Shown here piece after piece: positions 45,296 through 53,952 of a stretch of DNA of 64,000 bases; the first letter of the stretch is position 1; every line of letters starts with the position of its first letter. The notes beneath the pieces were generated by a model. That model saw only the letters and a list, made by a program, of their open reading frames with translations. It did not search any database and was not told where the DNA came from. Origin of the DNA: Roseivirga misakiensis (GTDB taxonomy: Bacteria > Bacteroidota > Bacteroidia > Cytophagales > Cyclobacteriaceae); assembly GCF_001747105.1 (NCBI RefSeq), contig NZ_MDGQ01000005.1, positions 2,108,001-2,172,000 on the forward strand, in the 5' to 3' direction. Both the position numbers and the translations under genes were made by a program.

Positions 45296-46030
45296 TTAGA
45301 CCGCCGCCTCTTTTGCCTTTAAACGCTCTTCAATTTTCGATTTGATTTCTGGCAGCGATTCGTACAACTGCTCGTATGAATCAATAATAAAGTAGTTCTC
45401 CTGCATATTATCCTTTCTGTAAGGCGTATCCAGAATCTTATCTACGTCGTAATCGAAGTGATTCGGCTCGTCTGAAAGCGAGAATTTTGTTTCTCCGGAA
45501 GATGACAAGATACCAGCTCCGTAAATCTTCAGTTCGCCCTCTTCTCTGATCAATCCGAACTCGATAGTAAACCAGTAAATTCTAGACAGTAAATGGATAG
45601 CCCATTCATCATCAATCCATTCTTGACCAAACTTGCTGATCGCTTGCAAAAAGTCCACGAAGGCCTGATTTGCTAAAAGCGGTATGTGAGCGAACACATC
45701 GTGGAACATATCTGGCTCCTCTAAGTAGTCCAGTTCACTCATTTTCCTTACCCAAGTTGTGGCAGGAAACTTTTTATTGGCCATTAGGTCAAAAAAGAGA
45801 GCGTCTTCTACAATTCCTGGTACGGCATATATTTCCCATCCCGTGAGCTCACGTAGCACTTTGTTTGTCTTTTCAAAATTGGGAATGGCTTCTCCGTTAA
45901 AGCTTACGCGATCTAGTCCTAATAAGAACTCTTTAGTCGCGGCTTGCGGTAGTGCCGGAAATTGTCTATCAAAGAGTATTTTCCATACTTTCTGATCTTC
46001 TGCGGTGTAATTTTCGTAATTCTGTTTCAT
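45296..46030 (-). CDS. phhA: Phenylalanine 4-hydroxylase
   Basis: A 244-residue pterin-dependent aromatic amino acid hydroxylase. The iron ligands are His110 and His115 in DMFHDVFAH and Glu157 in WFTIEFGL, as in the bacterial and animal enzymes. Bacterial members are single catalytic domains of this length. It converts phenylalanine to tyrosine with O2 and tetrahydropterin. It is the first gene of an operon that continues with four histidine genes, behind a leader with Tyr and His codons, so both amino acids may control it. Confidence 0.95.
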   Translation of the reverse strand: MKQNYENYTAEDQKVWKILFDRQFPALPQAATKEFLLGLDRVSFNGEAIPNFEKTNKVLRELTGWEIYAVPGIVEDALFFDLMANKKFPATTWVRKMSELDYLEEPDMFHDVFAHIPLLANQAFVDFLQAISKFGQEWIDDEWAIHLLSRIYWFTIEFGLIREEGELKIYGAGILSSSGETKFSLSDEPNHFDYDVDKILDTPYRKDNMQENYFIIDSYEQLYESLPEIKSKIEERLKAKEAAV

Positions 46031-46087
46031 TTTCTCGGGATGTAATGTTTTGTTTCTTGATTTGGTTCAAATCAATGGCCCGGTCAT

Positions 46088-46120
46088 AAAAAAACCCGGC
46101 TCAAATCGGAACCGGGTTTT
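46088..46120 (-). terminator. Attenuator terminator in front of phhA-his
   Basis: On the minus strand AAAACCCGGTTC (46120-46109), loop CGATTT, GAGCCGGGTTTT (46102-46091) form a 12-pair stem with one G-U, running into seven Ts (46094-46088). It lies upstream of phhA, not downstream of it, so it can only attenuate phhA-his transcription. The adjacent upstream gene ends at 46295, so it could in part serve that gene too. Confidence 0.85.
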
Positions 46121-46147
46121 ATATTTTCAGTTTTAATTTCTTTCTGA

Positions 46148-46216
46148 TCACATAGCACTACCGTTCCGAACTGTCGGATAATAATAGTGATAGTGATATG
46201 CTTTGTTCTTGATCAT
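46148..46216 (-). CDS. Candidate Tyr/His leader peptide of the phhA-his attenuator
   Basis: A 22-codon reading frame, ATG at 46216 to TGA at 46150-46148, beginning MIKNKAYHYHYYYPTV. Codons 7-13 are Tyr-His-Tyr-His-Tyr-Tyr-Tyr. A canonical promoter precedes it, and the attenuator terminator follows 27 bases later. TCGGAAC (46169-46163) in its 3' part is complementary to GTTCCGA (46112-46106) in the terminator, and also to CCGA (46177-46174) just after the Tyr codons. This gives the alternative pairings of a classical attenuator. Function is inferred from this layout. Confidence 0.75.
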   Translation of the reverse strand: MIKNKAYHYHYYYPTVRNGSAM

Positions 46217-46221
46217 TGACC

Positions 46222-46252
46222 CAAAGGTAAGAGGCATTTGAAATTATTCAAA
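46222..46252 (-). promoter_or_regulatory. Bacteroidota promoter of the phhA-his leader
   Basis: On the minus strand TTTG (46252-46249), a 19-base spacer and TACCTTTG (46229-46222), matching TTTG-N19-TAnnTTTG exactly. The predicted transcription start, near 46218-46216, almost coincides with the leader ATG, so the leader mRNA would have little or no 5' untranslated region. Confidence 0.8.
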
Positions 46253-46294
46253 TCAGAAAGACTAATTTTTAAACCAATGGTCATTTTCCTATCA

Positions 46295-48904
46295 TTATTC
46301 GCTTCTAAGCACTTTAGACGGATCAACTCGCGCTGCCCGCAAAGCTTGATATGCAATAGTAATACAGGTAGTGAGTAAGGCAAAAACAACGGCGATGACT
46401 CCTACATCCACACCTATATCCACCTGATAGGCATACTTACTCAACCACTCATCCATAAAATAATAAGCCACTGGTAAGGCAATAATCAACGCCACGCCGA
46501 CCAACTTCATAAAATCAGAGGATAGCAAAATGATTATTCTATTGACAGAGGCTCCCAAGACCTTTCTTACCCCCATTTCTTTCGCGCGATTGATAGCCAT
46601 AAATGAGATTAGACCAAACATACCTAAGCAAGCTATGGATATGGCTATGGAAGAAAACACCAAAAACACTGACCCTAAGCGGCTCTCAAACCTGTACATT
46701 CGGTCGAATTGTTCATCCAAAAAAGTATAATCAAATGGTAGTTTTGGTGCCATTTCTTCTATCGTAGATTCGATAAAAGCCATTGTCTGTGCCACCTCAT
46801 TAGTCGTAATTTTTACAAATCCAAGGTTGTTTCGCCTTGGGTCTACTAGAATTACAAATGGCTCAATGCGCTGAGACATCGATTTAAAATGGAAATCCTT
46901 CACCACTCCTTGAACTGGGGCTCTTTGCCCACTAATGGTCACAGATTGACCAACCGCTTCTTCCGCAGACCAATTGAAAAGCTTTGCCGCGGTTTCGTTA
47001 AGGATAAAGGAAGGATTTACTTCGGTAGAATCGGTACTTTGGAAATTTACAGAACGCTCTTTAAGACTTAATCCAGCTAATAAATCTAAGCCCACCAAGT
47101 CCATATAATCTTCATCCACTGTCATAAAGTAGATTAACTCCCAGTCTGTTGGTCCATCTCCTGTGACTATACCATGGGCCGAACCCACACTGGTAGGAAC
47201 ATTTGAGGCAGCACTGACCATTTCCACATTAGGGTTAGTCAACAGCTTATTTTTTATGGCATCGAAGCCCAGTTTAGCATCTTTATCCAAGCCAAAGTAG
47301 ACTATTTGTTCTCTTTCAAAACCGAGATCCTTTGACTGGATATAATTCAGCTGTTTCTGCACTACTAGGGTAGCTACTACCAAGAAAATAGAAATAGCAA
47401 ATTGAAGAACGACTAGTACTCGCCGAAGACGACCACCTGCGCCTGAGTTTGCAAACCTTCCTTTTAATACTACAACTGGTTTAAAAGTAGAAAGCATAAT
47501 GGCCGGATAGAAGCCTGCCAACAGTGCGATCAGCATAGAAAGCCCCAATAACAAACCGATAAATGTCGGTTTTAAGAGCTCTGAAACCGAAATTGTCTCA
47601 CCAGATAACTCATTGAACGATGGTATTAATAACATTGACAGCCCATATGATACTACTGTCGCGATGAGTACAAAAAGCAACGACTCACTCAAGAATTGTA
47701 AAATAAGTTGTCCCTTTTGAGCACCTATCACCTTTCTAACCCCTACTTCTTTCGCCCTTTCCAGAGATCGTGAGGTCGCAAGGTTTACGTAATTAATACA
47801 GGCAATCAGAAGAATAAGTAGTGCGACACCTGAGAAAATATAGACGTATTTGATATCGCCCACCTTCTCTAGTTCATAGTCTAACTGAAAACGCTTTTGT
47901 AGATATATATCGCTTAGTGCTTGCAGCGTGTAAGGGTCGGAATCCCGATCATTACCTGACTGAGAAATACTCTCGTCCAGTACTTCAGATATCTTTTTCT
48001 CTATACTTACCGGGTCAGTTTTTTCTGATAGACTTACAAAGGTATGGTAGTTCCAGTTGCTCCAAGTTTCACTAACGGCCCATTTGAGGTCCGTGAATGG
48101 GACCATATAATCGAACTGCAAATAGGAATTTGCGGGCACATCGACCATGACCCCCGAGATTTGATAAGCGTTACCTTCTCGCTCCAGCGATTTACCAACA
48201 ACATCCGTCGTACCAAAGAGTTTTCTGGCGGCTGTTTGACTGATTACCATGGTATTTGGTTGACTTAGTACAGTCGATGGATTGCCCTGAATGAGTGGAA
48301 AGGTGAACATATCAAAGAAGTCCTTGTCGGCGAAATAAATCACCTCAGAGTAGGACTGTTCATCCACTCTCAAGATCTCCCCACCCATTGAAAACACTCT
48401 GACAGTAGACTCTACTTCATCTTCGAAAGACCGCTTGATTAACGGAGCAATAATATTAGGAGTAATGGCATCTACCCCTTCCGTTATCCGATAAATTCTA
48501 TCCTTCTTATCATGAAAATCATCAAAACTTAATTGATGCTTTACATATAGGGATATTAGAATAAAACTGGTTAAGCCGATCGCGAGACCTGCTAAGTTTA
48601 CAAAAGTGTAAATACTGTGTTTTTTGGCACTGCGAAAAGCTGCCTTAAAGTTATTGTTGACCATAGCTAAATTGTTTTGAGTATATCTTTTTGACTTTGT
48701 TGATTTGAGTGTATGCCAGCGGATAAATTTGAAGGTGTTGAGCCAAAATTTGATCTTAGCTTTTCTTAAGCCATGTAGATCGTAGTGATCCCAAAAGCGT
48801 TCTTCAATATCTCCAGCAATTTCTTCCTGCAATTCATCCTTACAGTAAATGTCCAACAGCAGTTGAGCCGTTTTAGGTGGACTTACTGGCTTTTTGGGCT
48901 TCAT
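46295..48904 (-). CDS. ABC transporter permease, FtsX/MacB type with PadR-linked prefix domain
   Basis: An 869-residue membrane protein. An N-terminal cytoplasmic prefix (about 1-75, LLDIYCKDELQEEIAGDIEERF) is the domain found in permeases next to PadR regulators. Then comes a first TM (about 97-117, YTFVNLAGLAIGLTSFILI), the MacB periplasmic core domain, FtsX segments, a second TM-core half and a final FtsX domain (about 750-865). No ATPase gene is adjacent, so an ATPase encoded elsewhere must be used. Its start overlaps the PadR stop by 4 bases. Substrate unknown. Confidence 0.85.
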   Translation of the reverse strand: MKPKKPVSPPKTAQLLLDIYCKDELQEEIAGDIEERFWDHYDLHGLRKAKIKFWLNTFKFIRWHTLKSTKSKRYTQNNLAMVNNNFKAAFRSAKKHSIYTFVNLAGLAIGLTSFILISLYVKHQLSFDDFHDKKDRIYRITEGVDAITPNIIAPLIKRSFEDEVESTVRVFSMGGEILRVDEQSYSEVIYFADKDFFDMFTFPLIQGNPSTVLSQPNTMVISQTAARKLFGTTDVVGKSLEREGNAYQISGVMVDVPANSYLQFDYMVPFTDLKWAVSETWSNWNYHTFVSLSEKTDPVSIEKKISEVLDESISQSGNDRDSDPYTLQALSDIYLQKRFQLDYELEKVGDIKYVYIFSGVALLILLIACINYVNLATSRSLERAKEVGVRKVIGAQKGQLILQFLSESLLFVLIATVVSYGLSMLLIPSFNELSGETISVSELLKPTFIGLLLGLSMLIALLAGFYPAIMLSTFKPVVVLKGRFANSGAGGRLRRVLVVLQFAISIFLVVATLVVQKQLNYIQSKDLGFEREQIVYFGLDKDAKLGFDAIKNKLLTNPNVEMVSAASNVPTSVGSAHGIVTGDGPTDWELIYFMTVDEDYMDLVGLDLLAGLSLKERSVNFQSTDSTEVNPSFILNETAAKLFNWSAEEAVGQSVTISGQRAPVQGVVKDFHFKSMSQRIEPFVILVDPRRNNLGFVKITTNEVAQTMAFIESTIEEMAPKLPFDYTFLDEQFDRMYRFESRLGSVFLVFSSIAISIACLGMFGLISFMAINRAKEMGVRKVLGASVNRIIILLSSDFMKLVGVALIIALPVAYYFMDEWLSKYAYQVDIGVDVGVIAVVFALLTTCITIAYQALRAARVDPSKVLRSE

Positions 48905-49242
48905 AATTCTCCTCCTTTGACCGCAATCCCAGGAATTTTAGACCAGAGGTATTCACGATGCTGCTTTGCCTCTAGTAGTGCTGACTTGCCCAAAGATGTA
49001 ACACTAAAAAATCGCTTACGCCTACCACCTCTTCTACCCGATGCTCCTCCCAAGTCTGATTTTACATAGCCCTTTTCCTCTAACCTGTAGAGTGCTGTAT
49101 GTACCGAACTCATGTTCACTGACCGACCTAGTTCTTCTTCAATGACTTTGGTAATAGATAAACCGTACGCCTCACCATCCTGTGACGCCGTAACCAAAAG
49201 CACTGTTTCTTCAAATTCACCCAGATAAAATCTTCTCTCCAT
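48901..49242 (-). CDS. PadR-family transcriptional regulator
   Basis: A 113-residue regulator with the PadR winged helix: LGEFEETVLLVTASQDGEAYGLSITKVIEEELGRSVNMSSVHTALYRLEEKGYVKSD split over the helix-turn-helix and wing, and GGRRKRFFSVTSLGKSAL after it. It is translationally coupled to the downstream permease. A perfect palindrome lies 22 bases upstream of its start and is the likely autoregulatory site. Confidence 0.9.
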   Translation of the reverse strand: MERRFYLGEFEETVLLVTASQDGEAYGLSITKVIEEELGRSVNMSSVHTALYRLEEKGYVKSDLGGASGRRGGRRKRFFSVTSLGKSALLEAKQHREYLWSKIPGIAVKGGEL

Positions 49243-49263
49243 TGGATTTTTAATTACTTACCC

Positions 49264-49278
49264 ATTAGTAAAACTAAT
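49264..49278. promoter_or_regulatory. Palindrome ATTAGT-AAA-ACTAAT upstream of padR
   Basis: Perfect 6-base arms with a 3-base spacer, 22 bases before the PadR start. Likely operator of the PadR protein (inference). Confidence 0.5.
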
Positions 49279-49360
49279 TAAAGCAAGTGACATTCCTAAT
49301 GAATCATCCCTCAAACTCGTAAAACATGTATTGAATCGCTTACATAGCGTTCTGAAATGC

Positions 49361-49386
49361 AAAAAGCAGGTCATGGCCGACCTGCT
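49361..49386 (-). terminator. Terminator of the second FtsX-family permease
   Basis: AGCAGGTC (49365-49372) and GACCTGCT (49379-49386) form an 8-pair stem with a 6-base loop. On the minus strand it is followed by TTTTT. It lies 60 bases past the stop at 49446. Confidence 0.85.
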
Positions 49387-49445
49387 CTTCACTTTTTCCT
49401 TAATTCTTATTTGATACTATCCCTGATTTGTAGTTCGGGCTTGAA

Positions 49446-51902
49446 TTATTCGTACCTCAAAGCCTCCACTGGATTGGCTCTGACGACGCTTAATATTTTA
49501 CCCACTACGCTGATCACCGCTAGACAAATGATCATGGCAAACGGTATTAAGAAAAACCATAGGCCGATGTCGATCCTGAACGTGTATGAATTGAGCCAAT
49601 TTGTCATGAGGAAGTAAGCTAATGGCAAGCTCAAAAGACCCGAAATAGTCACCAAAAGGGCATATTCCTTCGATAGAAGCCTTACAAGGCTTAAACCACT
49701 CGCGCCTAATACTTTACGAATACCTACTTCTTTTACTTTCTGGTTCACAGTGAGTGCTGTAAGCCCAAAAAGACCAAGACACGCGACTACAATAGTCACG
49801 ATCGAGAAACCCGTAAATATTTTACCGAAACGCACATCTTCTTTGTATTGCTTATCAAAACCTTGATCTACGAAAGAGTAAACCATTTGATAGTTGGGAT
49901 AAACATCATCCCACTCTGACTGCATTTTAGTGATCATTTGACTCAGTTGTCCTGTTTTACTTTCGTCAGAATTCTCATCTATTCGAAGTTTAAAGAAATA
50001 ATACCTTGTCCATCCGCTCACGATATATGCGATCGGTCGATAGTCATTATGTAGTGATGTATGGTGATGGTTTTCCAATACTCCACGCACCTGCAAAGGC
50101 GCAAAGAATCCAGATATATTGGCTCCTATAGCATCTTCAGGGTTACTGAAGCCCAATTGTTCGGCTAGCTTTTCGTTGATCACGACATCGCCTTTAGACC
50201 ATGGATCATCTCCTTGTCGTAGTGCTCTTCCTGCTACTACATCTATCCCAAAAAACTCTGGAAATGAATAATCCATCGCAATCAATCCAGTAGAAATAGC
50301 ACTCTCTTTGGGTTGATTATTCAGGTACAAAGAAGCGCCCCAGCTAATCGGCTGCCCTGGAACTTCTCCTGACATAGACATCGATTCTATACCTGGGTAC
50401 TTTAGAAGTTCATTCGTCATAGCCCTAAACTTAGCTCTCTCTTGCCTGTTATCTGCATTAATATCAGAAGGTGGCGCCTCGACCAATAGCACATTTTCAG
50501 TATTGATACCTAAATCTGCGTTTCGCATAAAGTCGACTTGCTTGAAGATGGTGAGCGTGCTGGCAATCAATAAAAACGTAACTGCAAACTGGACTAGCAC
50601 TAAGCCTTTTCTAGATCTATTACCAATAGACTTGCCTTTTTTACCAACAAGTACTGACGCCAAATTGAAAGATTTCAACAGAACAATTGGATAGAGCCCC
50701 GTAAATAGAGTTCCTAGCAGTGCAATGCCCAATAAAACGCCCAAAACAATCGGATCAAGAATATTGATTAATGGCAAAGCAGTGGTCTGAGATAAGTAGC
50801 CACTACTCAGGTTTACCAGGACTATTGTTAACCCTAATGACAATATATTTAAGACAAAAGACTCCATTAAAAAGAGCTGTACTAGTTGATTTTTAGAGGA
50901 GCCTAGGCACTTTCTAACCCCCATTTCTTTCATCCGATCCAAAGTCTTGACCAGCGATAAATTGAGGTAATTAATCCAAGCCACGGCTAGAATCACAACC
51001 GCTATCAATGATAGTATCCAAATCATATTTGCATTCACAGACGCGCCACTATCATCGCCTAATTGGCTTTCTAAGTGTATATCTTGGATGTTTTGCAAGG
51101 TGAAATCAACCTGATCACCGCTTACTTTGAGCTGTTCACTAAAGTTTTCATTAAATATGCTGGTCGTCAATTGAGCCACCTCTTGTTGGTCTGCACCATC
51201 GTTCAATAAAACATATCCTCTGTAGGCAGGATTGTCCCAAGTATCGATAGTCCCTAAATATTTGGGAACTGATGGAAAGCTCAGTGCCACTTGAAAATCT
51301 AAATGCGAGTTTGCTGGCATATCTTCCATTACACCAACTAATTCATAGTCCTGATTCCCTGCATTTCCCTTCAATGTAAAGACTTGACCAATGGCGGTTT
51401 CTGGGTTATCGAAAAATTTCTTACTTGCTTTTAGCGACAAAACAGCCTTGTATGGTTCATCAAATTTATCAACTCCCCCTGCTATGAAACTGGTTGAAAA
51501 CATGCTGAAGAACGACTTATCTATGCCTTTTATACCCTCCTGCTTAAATGTCGATAGCTTATCATCATCTCTAAATTCCACAGAACTATTCAGATAGTCA
51601 AAGTCGATGATTCTTGCATAATCCGCTACTCGTGGAGACTTCTCAGCAAGTGTTGCCGTCAATAAGGGCGCATGTTTAATGGAGTAGTTAACAGCGTTAT
51701 CTTTCGAAATCGTCTCGCTTTCCAGTCTAAAAAGGCGATCTGCATTCGTATTGAACGTATCGAAAGACGTATGAAAGGCTACATATTGGAATATGACTAC
51801 GCAAATAGCCATACCGAATGAGAGTCCTAGAATATTAATGAAAGAGAATGTTTTGTTTTTGGCGATTTGTCGTAAAACGACCGTGAGGTAGTTTTTTAGC
51901 AT
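49446..51902 (-). CDS. ABC transporter permease, FtsX/MacB type
   Basis: An 818-residue membrane protein with an N-terminal TM (about 17-40, NKTFSFINILGLSFGMAICVVIFQ), a periplasmic core domain (about 50-250), FtsX segments at about 285-420, a second periplasmic half and a terminal FtsX domain at about 690-815. The conserved RMKEMGVRKCLGSSKNQL and KVKEVGIRKVLGASGLSL are the FtsX repeat motifs. It is a distant paralog of the permease downstream of padR but lacks the N-terminal prefix. Such stand-alone permeases often export peptides or lipoproteins, but the substrate is unknown. Confidence 0.82.
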   Translation of the reverse strand: MLKNYLTVVLRQIAKNKTFSFINILGLSFGMAICVVIFQYVAFHTSFDTFNTNADRLFRLESETISKDNAVNYSIKHAPLLTATLAEKSPRVADYARIIDFDYLNSSVEFRDDDKLSTFKQEGIKGIDKSFFSMFSTSFIAGGVDKFDEPYKAVLSLKASKKFFDNPETAIGQVFTLKGNAGNQDYELVGVMEDMPANSHLDFQVALSFPSVPKYLGTIDTWDNPAYRGYVLLNDGADQQEVAQLTTSIFNENFSEQLKVSGDQVDFTLQNIQDIHLESQLGDDSGASVNANMIWILSLIAVVILAVAWINYLNLSLVKTLDRMKEMGVRKCLGSSKNQLVQLFLMESFVLNILSLGLTIVLVNLSSGYLSQTTALPLINILDPIVLGVLLGIALLGTLFTGLYPIVLLKSFNLASVLVGKKGKSIGNRSRKGLVLVQFAVTFLLIASTLTIFKQVDFMRNADLGINTENVLLVEAPPSDINADNRQERAKFRAMTNELLKYPGIESMSMSGEVPGQPISWGASLYLNNQPKESAISTGLIAMDYSFPEFFGIDVVAGRALRQGDDPWSKGDVVINEKLAEQLGFSNPEDAIGANISGFFAPLQVRGVLENHHHTSLHNDYRPIAYIVSGWTRYYFFKLRIDENSDESKTGQLSQMITKMQSEWDDVYPNYQMVYSFVDQGFDKQYKEDVRFGKIFTGFSIVTIVVACLGLFGLTALTVNQKVKEVGIRKVLGASGLSLVRLLSKEYALLVTISGLLSLPLAYFLMTNWLNSYTFRIDIGLWFFLIPFAMIICLAVISVVGKILSVVRANPVEALRYE

Positions 51903-51954
51903 TGGTTTAAGAGTTTTCGTGACAAATACGGATTCCCAATCGTTATGCCAAAAA

Positions 51955-51981
51955 TTAAGTCACTGAATAACAGTGACTTAA
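51955..51981 (-). terminator. Terminator after the VWA gene
   Basis: TTAAGTCACTG (51955-51965) and CAGTGACTTAA (51971-51981) form an 11-pair perfect stem with a 5-base loop, with TTTTT following on the minus strand, 70 bases past the VWA stop. Confidence 0.8.
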
Positions 51982-52050
51982 AATAATTTAAACAATTTCA
52001 AGCGTACGATTCCGAACAAAACCTAACTTTTTACGTACTCGTGAACACTT

Positions 52051-53934
52051 TTATTCTTGCTCAGCCATTAATTCCGCCATTTCTAACAAACGGATGAACT
52101 CTGCCCGATATCCATTATGATCTTTTCCCTTTGAGGCTTTAGCTAAATCGATCACTTCTTGATAGTTGATGTCGTTCTTATAGTCGGAGTTTCGTAACAA
52201 CATACCGAAACTCGCTACTGCTGCCGACCATTTAAAATTATCAGAGGTCCTGCTCAGTCGACTGCTCTCATTTTTTATAACCCTCTCCAAATAGATGGAT
52301 TTAGACTTATTGGGCTTTTTATAACGAAGCTTAACCGTCATCAGGTCATTAGTATTACCACTCAACTCCTTTTTCTTCTCCTTCCGGTATTTTAAATCAT
52401 CGATCGGCTTAAAGCTACTTTCAACTCCAACGGGAATTACCTCATATAGCGCTGTAACGGTATGCCCCGCGCCTAGTTCTCCTGCGTCTTTCTTATCATT
52501 ATTAAAGTCCTCGTCGTTTAATAATCTGTTTTCATAGCCTATTAATCGGTAAGCCTGAACAGTAGCGGGATTGAATTCAACTTGGATTTTAACATCTTTA
52601 GCAATGGTAAACAGAGTTCCTCCAAACTCACTCACTAGGACTTTTTTAGCTTCAAGGATATTATCGATGTAGGCGTGATTACCGTTGCCCTTATCGGCTA
52701 GAATTTCCATTTTAGAGTCTTGATAGTTCCCCATCCCAAAACCAAGCACAGTCAAAAAGACACCTGACTTTCGTTTTTCTTCAATTAGATCTTCCATTTG
52801 CTGATCGCTCGACGCACCCACATTAAAATCACCATCTGTGGCCAATATGATTCGATTATTTCCTCCTTCGATGAAATTCTCTTGGGCTATTTTATAGGCT
52901 AATTTAATTCCTGCTCCACCAGCAGTTGAACCACCCGCGCTTAGTTTATCTAAGGCATTCAATATCTTACTTTTTTCAGTACCAGCCGTAGACGGAAGCA
53001 CTTCTCCCGCCGCCCCAGCATACACAACGATAGCGACTCTATCCTCTGCTCTCAACTCTCTGACAAGTAGTTTTAAGGACTTCTTCAAGAGAGGCAACTT
53101 ATTAGCATTTGACATGGAACCAGATACATCTAAGAGAAATACAATATTGGATGCTGGAAGATCTTCCATGACGATTTTCTCGCCTTGGATGCCCACATGA
53201 ACCAATTGATGATCTTTATTCCATGGAGCAACAGAAACCTCGTGCTCTACCCCAAATGGATGTTTTCCTGAAGGTGATTGATAATCATAATCAAAGTAGT
53301 TAATCATCTCCTCGATTTTGACGGCATCAGCAGGCGGTAATTGACCATTGTTTATAAATCGACGGACGTTGCTGTACGATGCAGCATCTACATCGATGGA
53401 AAATGTACTATAAGGATCCTTCCATGGAGATTTGAATTCATTCTCATCAATATTAGCGTAAGACTCTCCTGAGTTGCGTTTATCGTCATGGTAAAACCCA
53501 TTTCCTCCAATTTGATCATACATGATTTGACTAGTAGGTGCACTACGCTTCTGCTCTTGAGTATATAATAATCTCTTTCTAGGTGTTGCAGCCGCCACAC
53601 CAGTCACGATTACTTCAGCGAGTCCTGTTATATAGTCCGGAGAAAGCTTCACTTCAAAAACCTTCTTACTCCCTATCATAACTTCTTGCGCTATAAATCC
53701 TAAGTAGCTAAAAACCAGAACCCCACCTTTTCGAGGCACTGTCAGCATGAATTCACCTTTGGAATTCGTCGTTGTGATGATTGTCGTCCCTTTTAGCTTT
53801 ACAGTCACATTTACCAATGGAAGGCCATCTTCTGCGTCTAAAACCTTCCCCTTTATTTCTCTTTGAAAATTTTCTTCAATCGGATTATGGAATCCGATCA
53901 AAAGTGTCATCATTACGAATAATACCTGCTTCAT
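52051..53934 (-). CDS. VWA-domain protein with CarboxypepD_reg and SusC-like motif (YfbK-like)
   Basis: A 627-residue protein. It has a signal-like start, then a CarboxypepD_reg beta-sandwich (about 25-100), then the stretch VIVTGVAAATPRKRL (107-121), which resembles the TonB-box/plug start of SusC receptors. A YfbK-type N-terminal domain (about 165-255) is followed by a VWA domain with complete metal-binding residues (Asp269, Ser271, Ser273 in DVSGSMS; Thr337; Asp367 in ATDGD). The C-terminal region matches the YfbK-associated domain. It is divergent from a sigma-factor gene with 18 bases between starts. It probably acts in the envelope with the sigma/TonB-like pair. Confidence 0.85.
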   Translation of the reverse strand: MKQVLFVMMTLLIGFHNPIEENFQREIKGKVLDAEDGLPLVNVTVKLKGTTIITTTNSKGEFMLTVPRKGGVLVFSYLGFIAQEVMIGSKKVFEVKLSPDYITGLAEVIVTGVAAATPRKRLLYTQEQKRSAPTSQIMYDQIGGNGFYHDDKRNSGESYANIDENEFKSPWKDPYSTFSIDVDAASYSNVRRFINNGQLPPADAVKIEEMINYFDYDYQSPSGKHPFGVEHEVSVAPWNKDHQLVHVGIQGEKIVMEDLPASNIVFLLDVSGSMSNANKLPLLKKSLKLLVRELRAEDRVAIVVYAGAAGEVLPSTAGTEKSKILNALDKLSAGGSTAGGAGIKLAYKIAQENFIEGGNNRIILATDGDFNVGASSDQQMEDLIEEKRKSGVFLTVLGFGMGNYQDSKMEILADKGNGNHAYIDNILEAKKVLVSEFGGTLFTIAKDVKIQVEFNPATVQAYRLIGYENRLLNDEDFNNDKKDAGELGAGHTVTALYEVIPVGVESSFKPIDDLKYRKEKKKELSGNTNDLMTVKLRYKKPNKSKSIYLERVIKNESSRLSRTSDNFKWSAAVASFGMLLRNSDYKNDINYQEVIDLAKASKGKDHNGYRAEFIRLLEMAELMAEQE

Positions 53935-53952
53935 ACCTTTGTGATTTAACGT

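Noticed and set aside
48785-49069. Plus-strand open frame over the padR/permease junction
   Set aside because: It is antisense to two well-supported genes and has no known domain.
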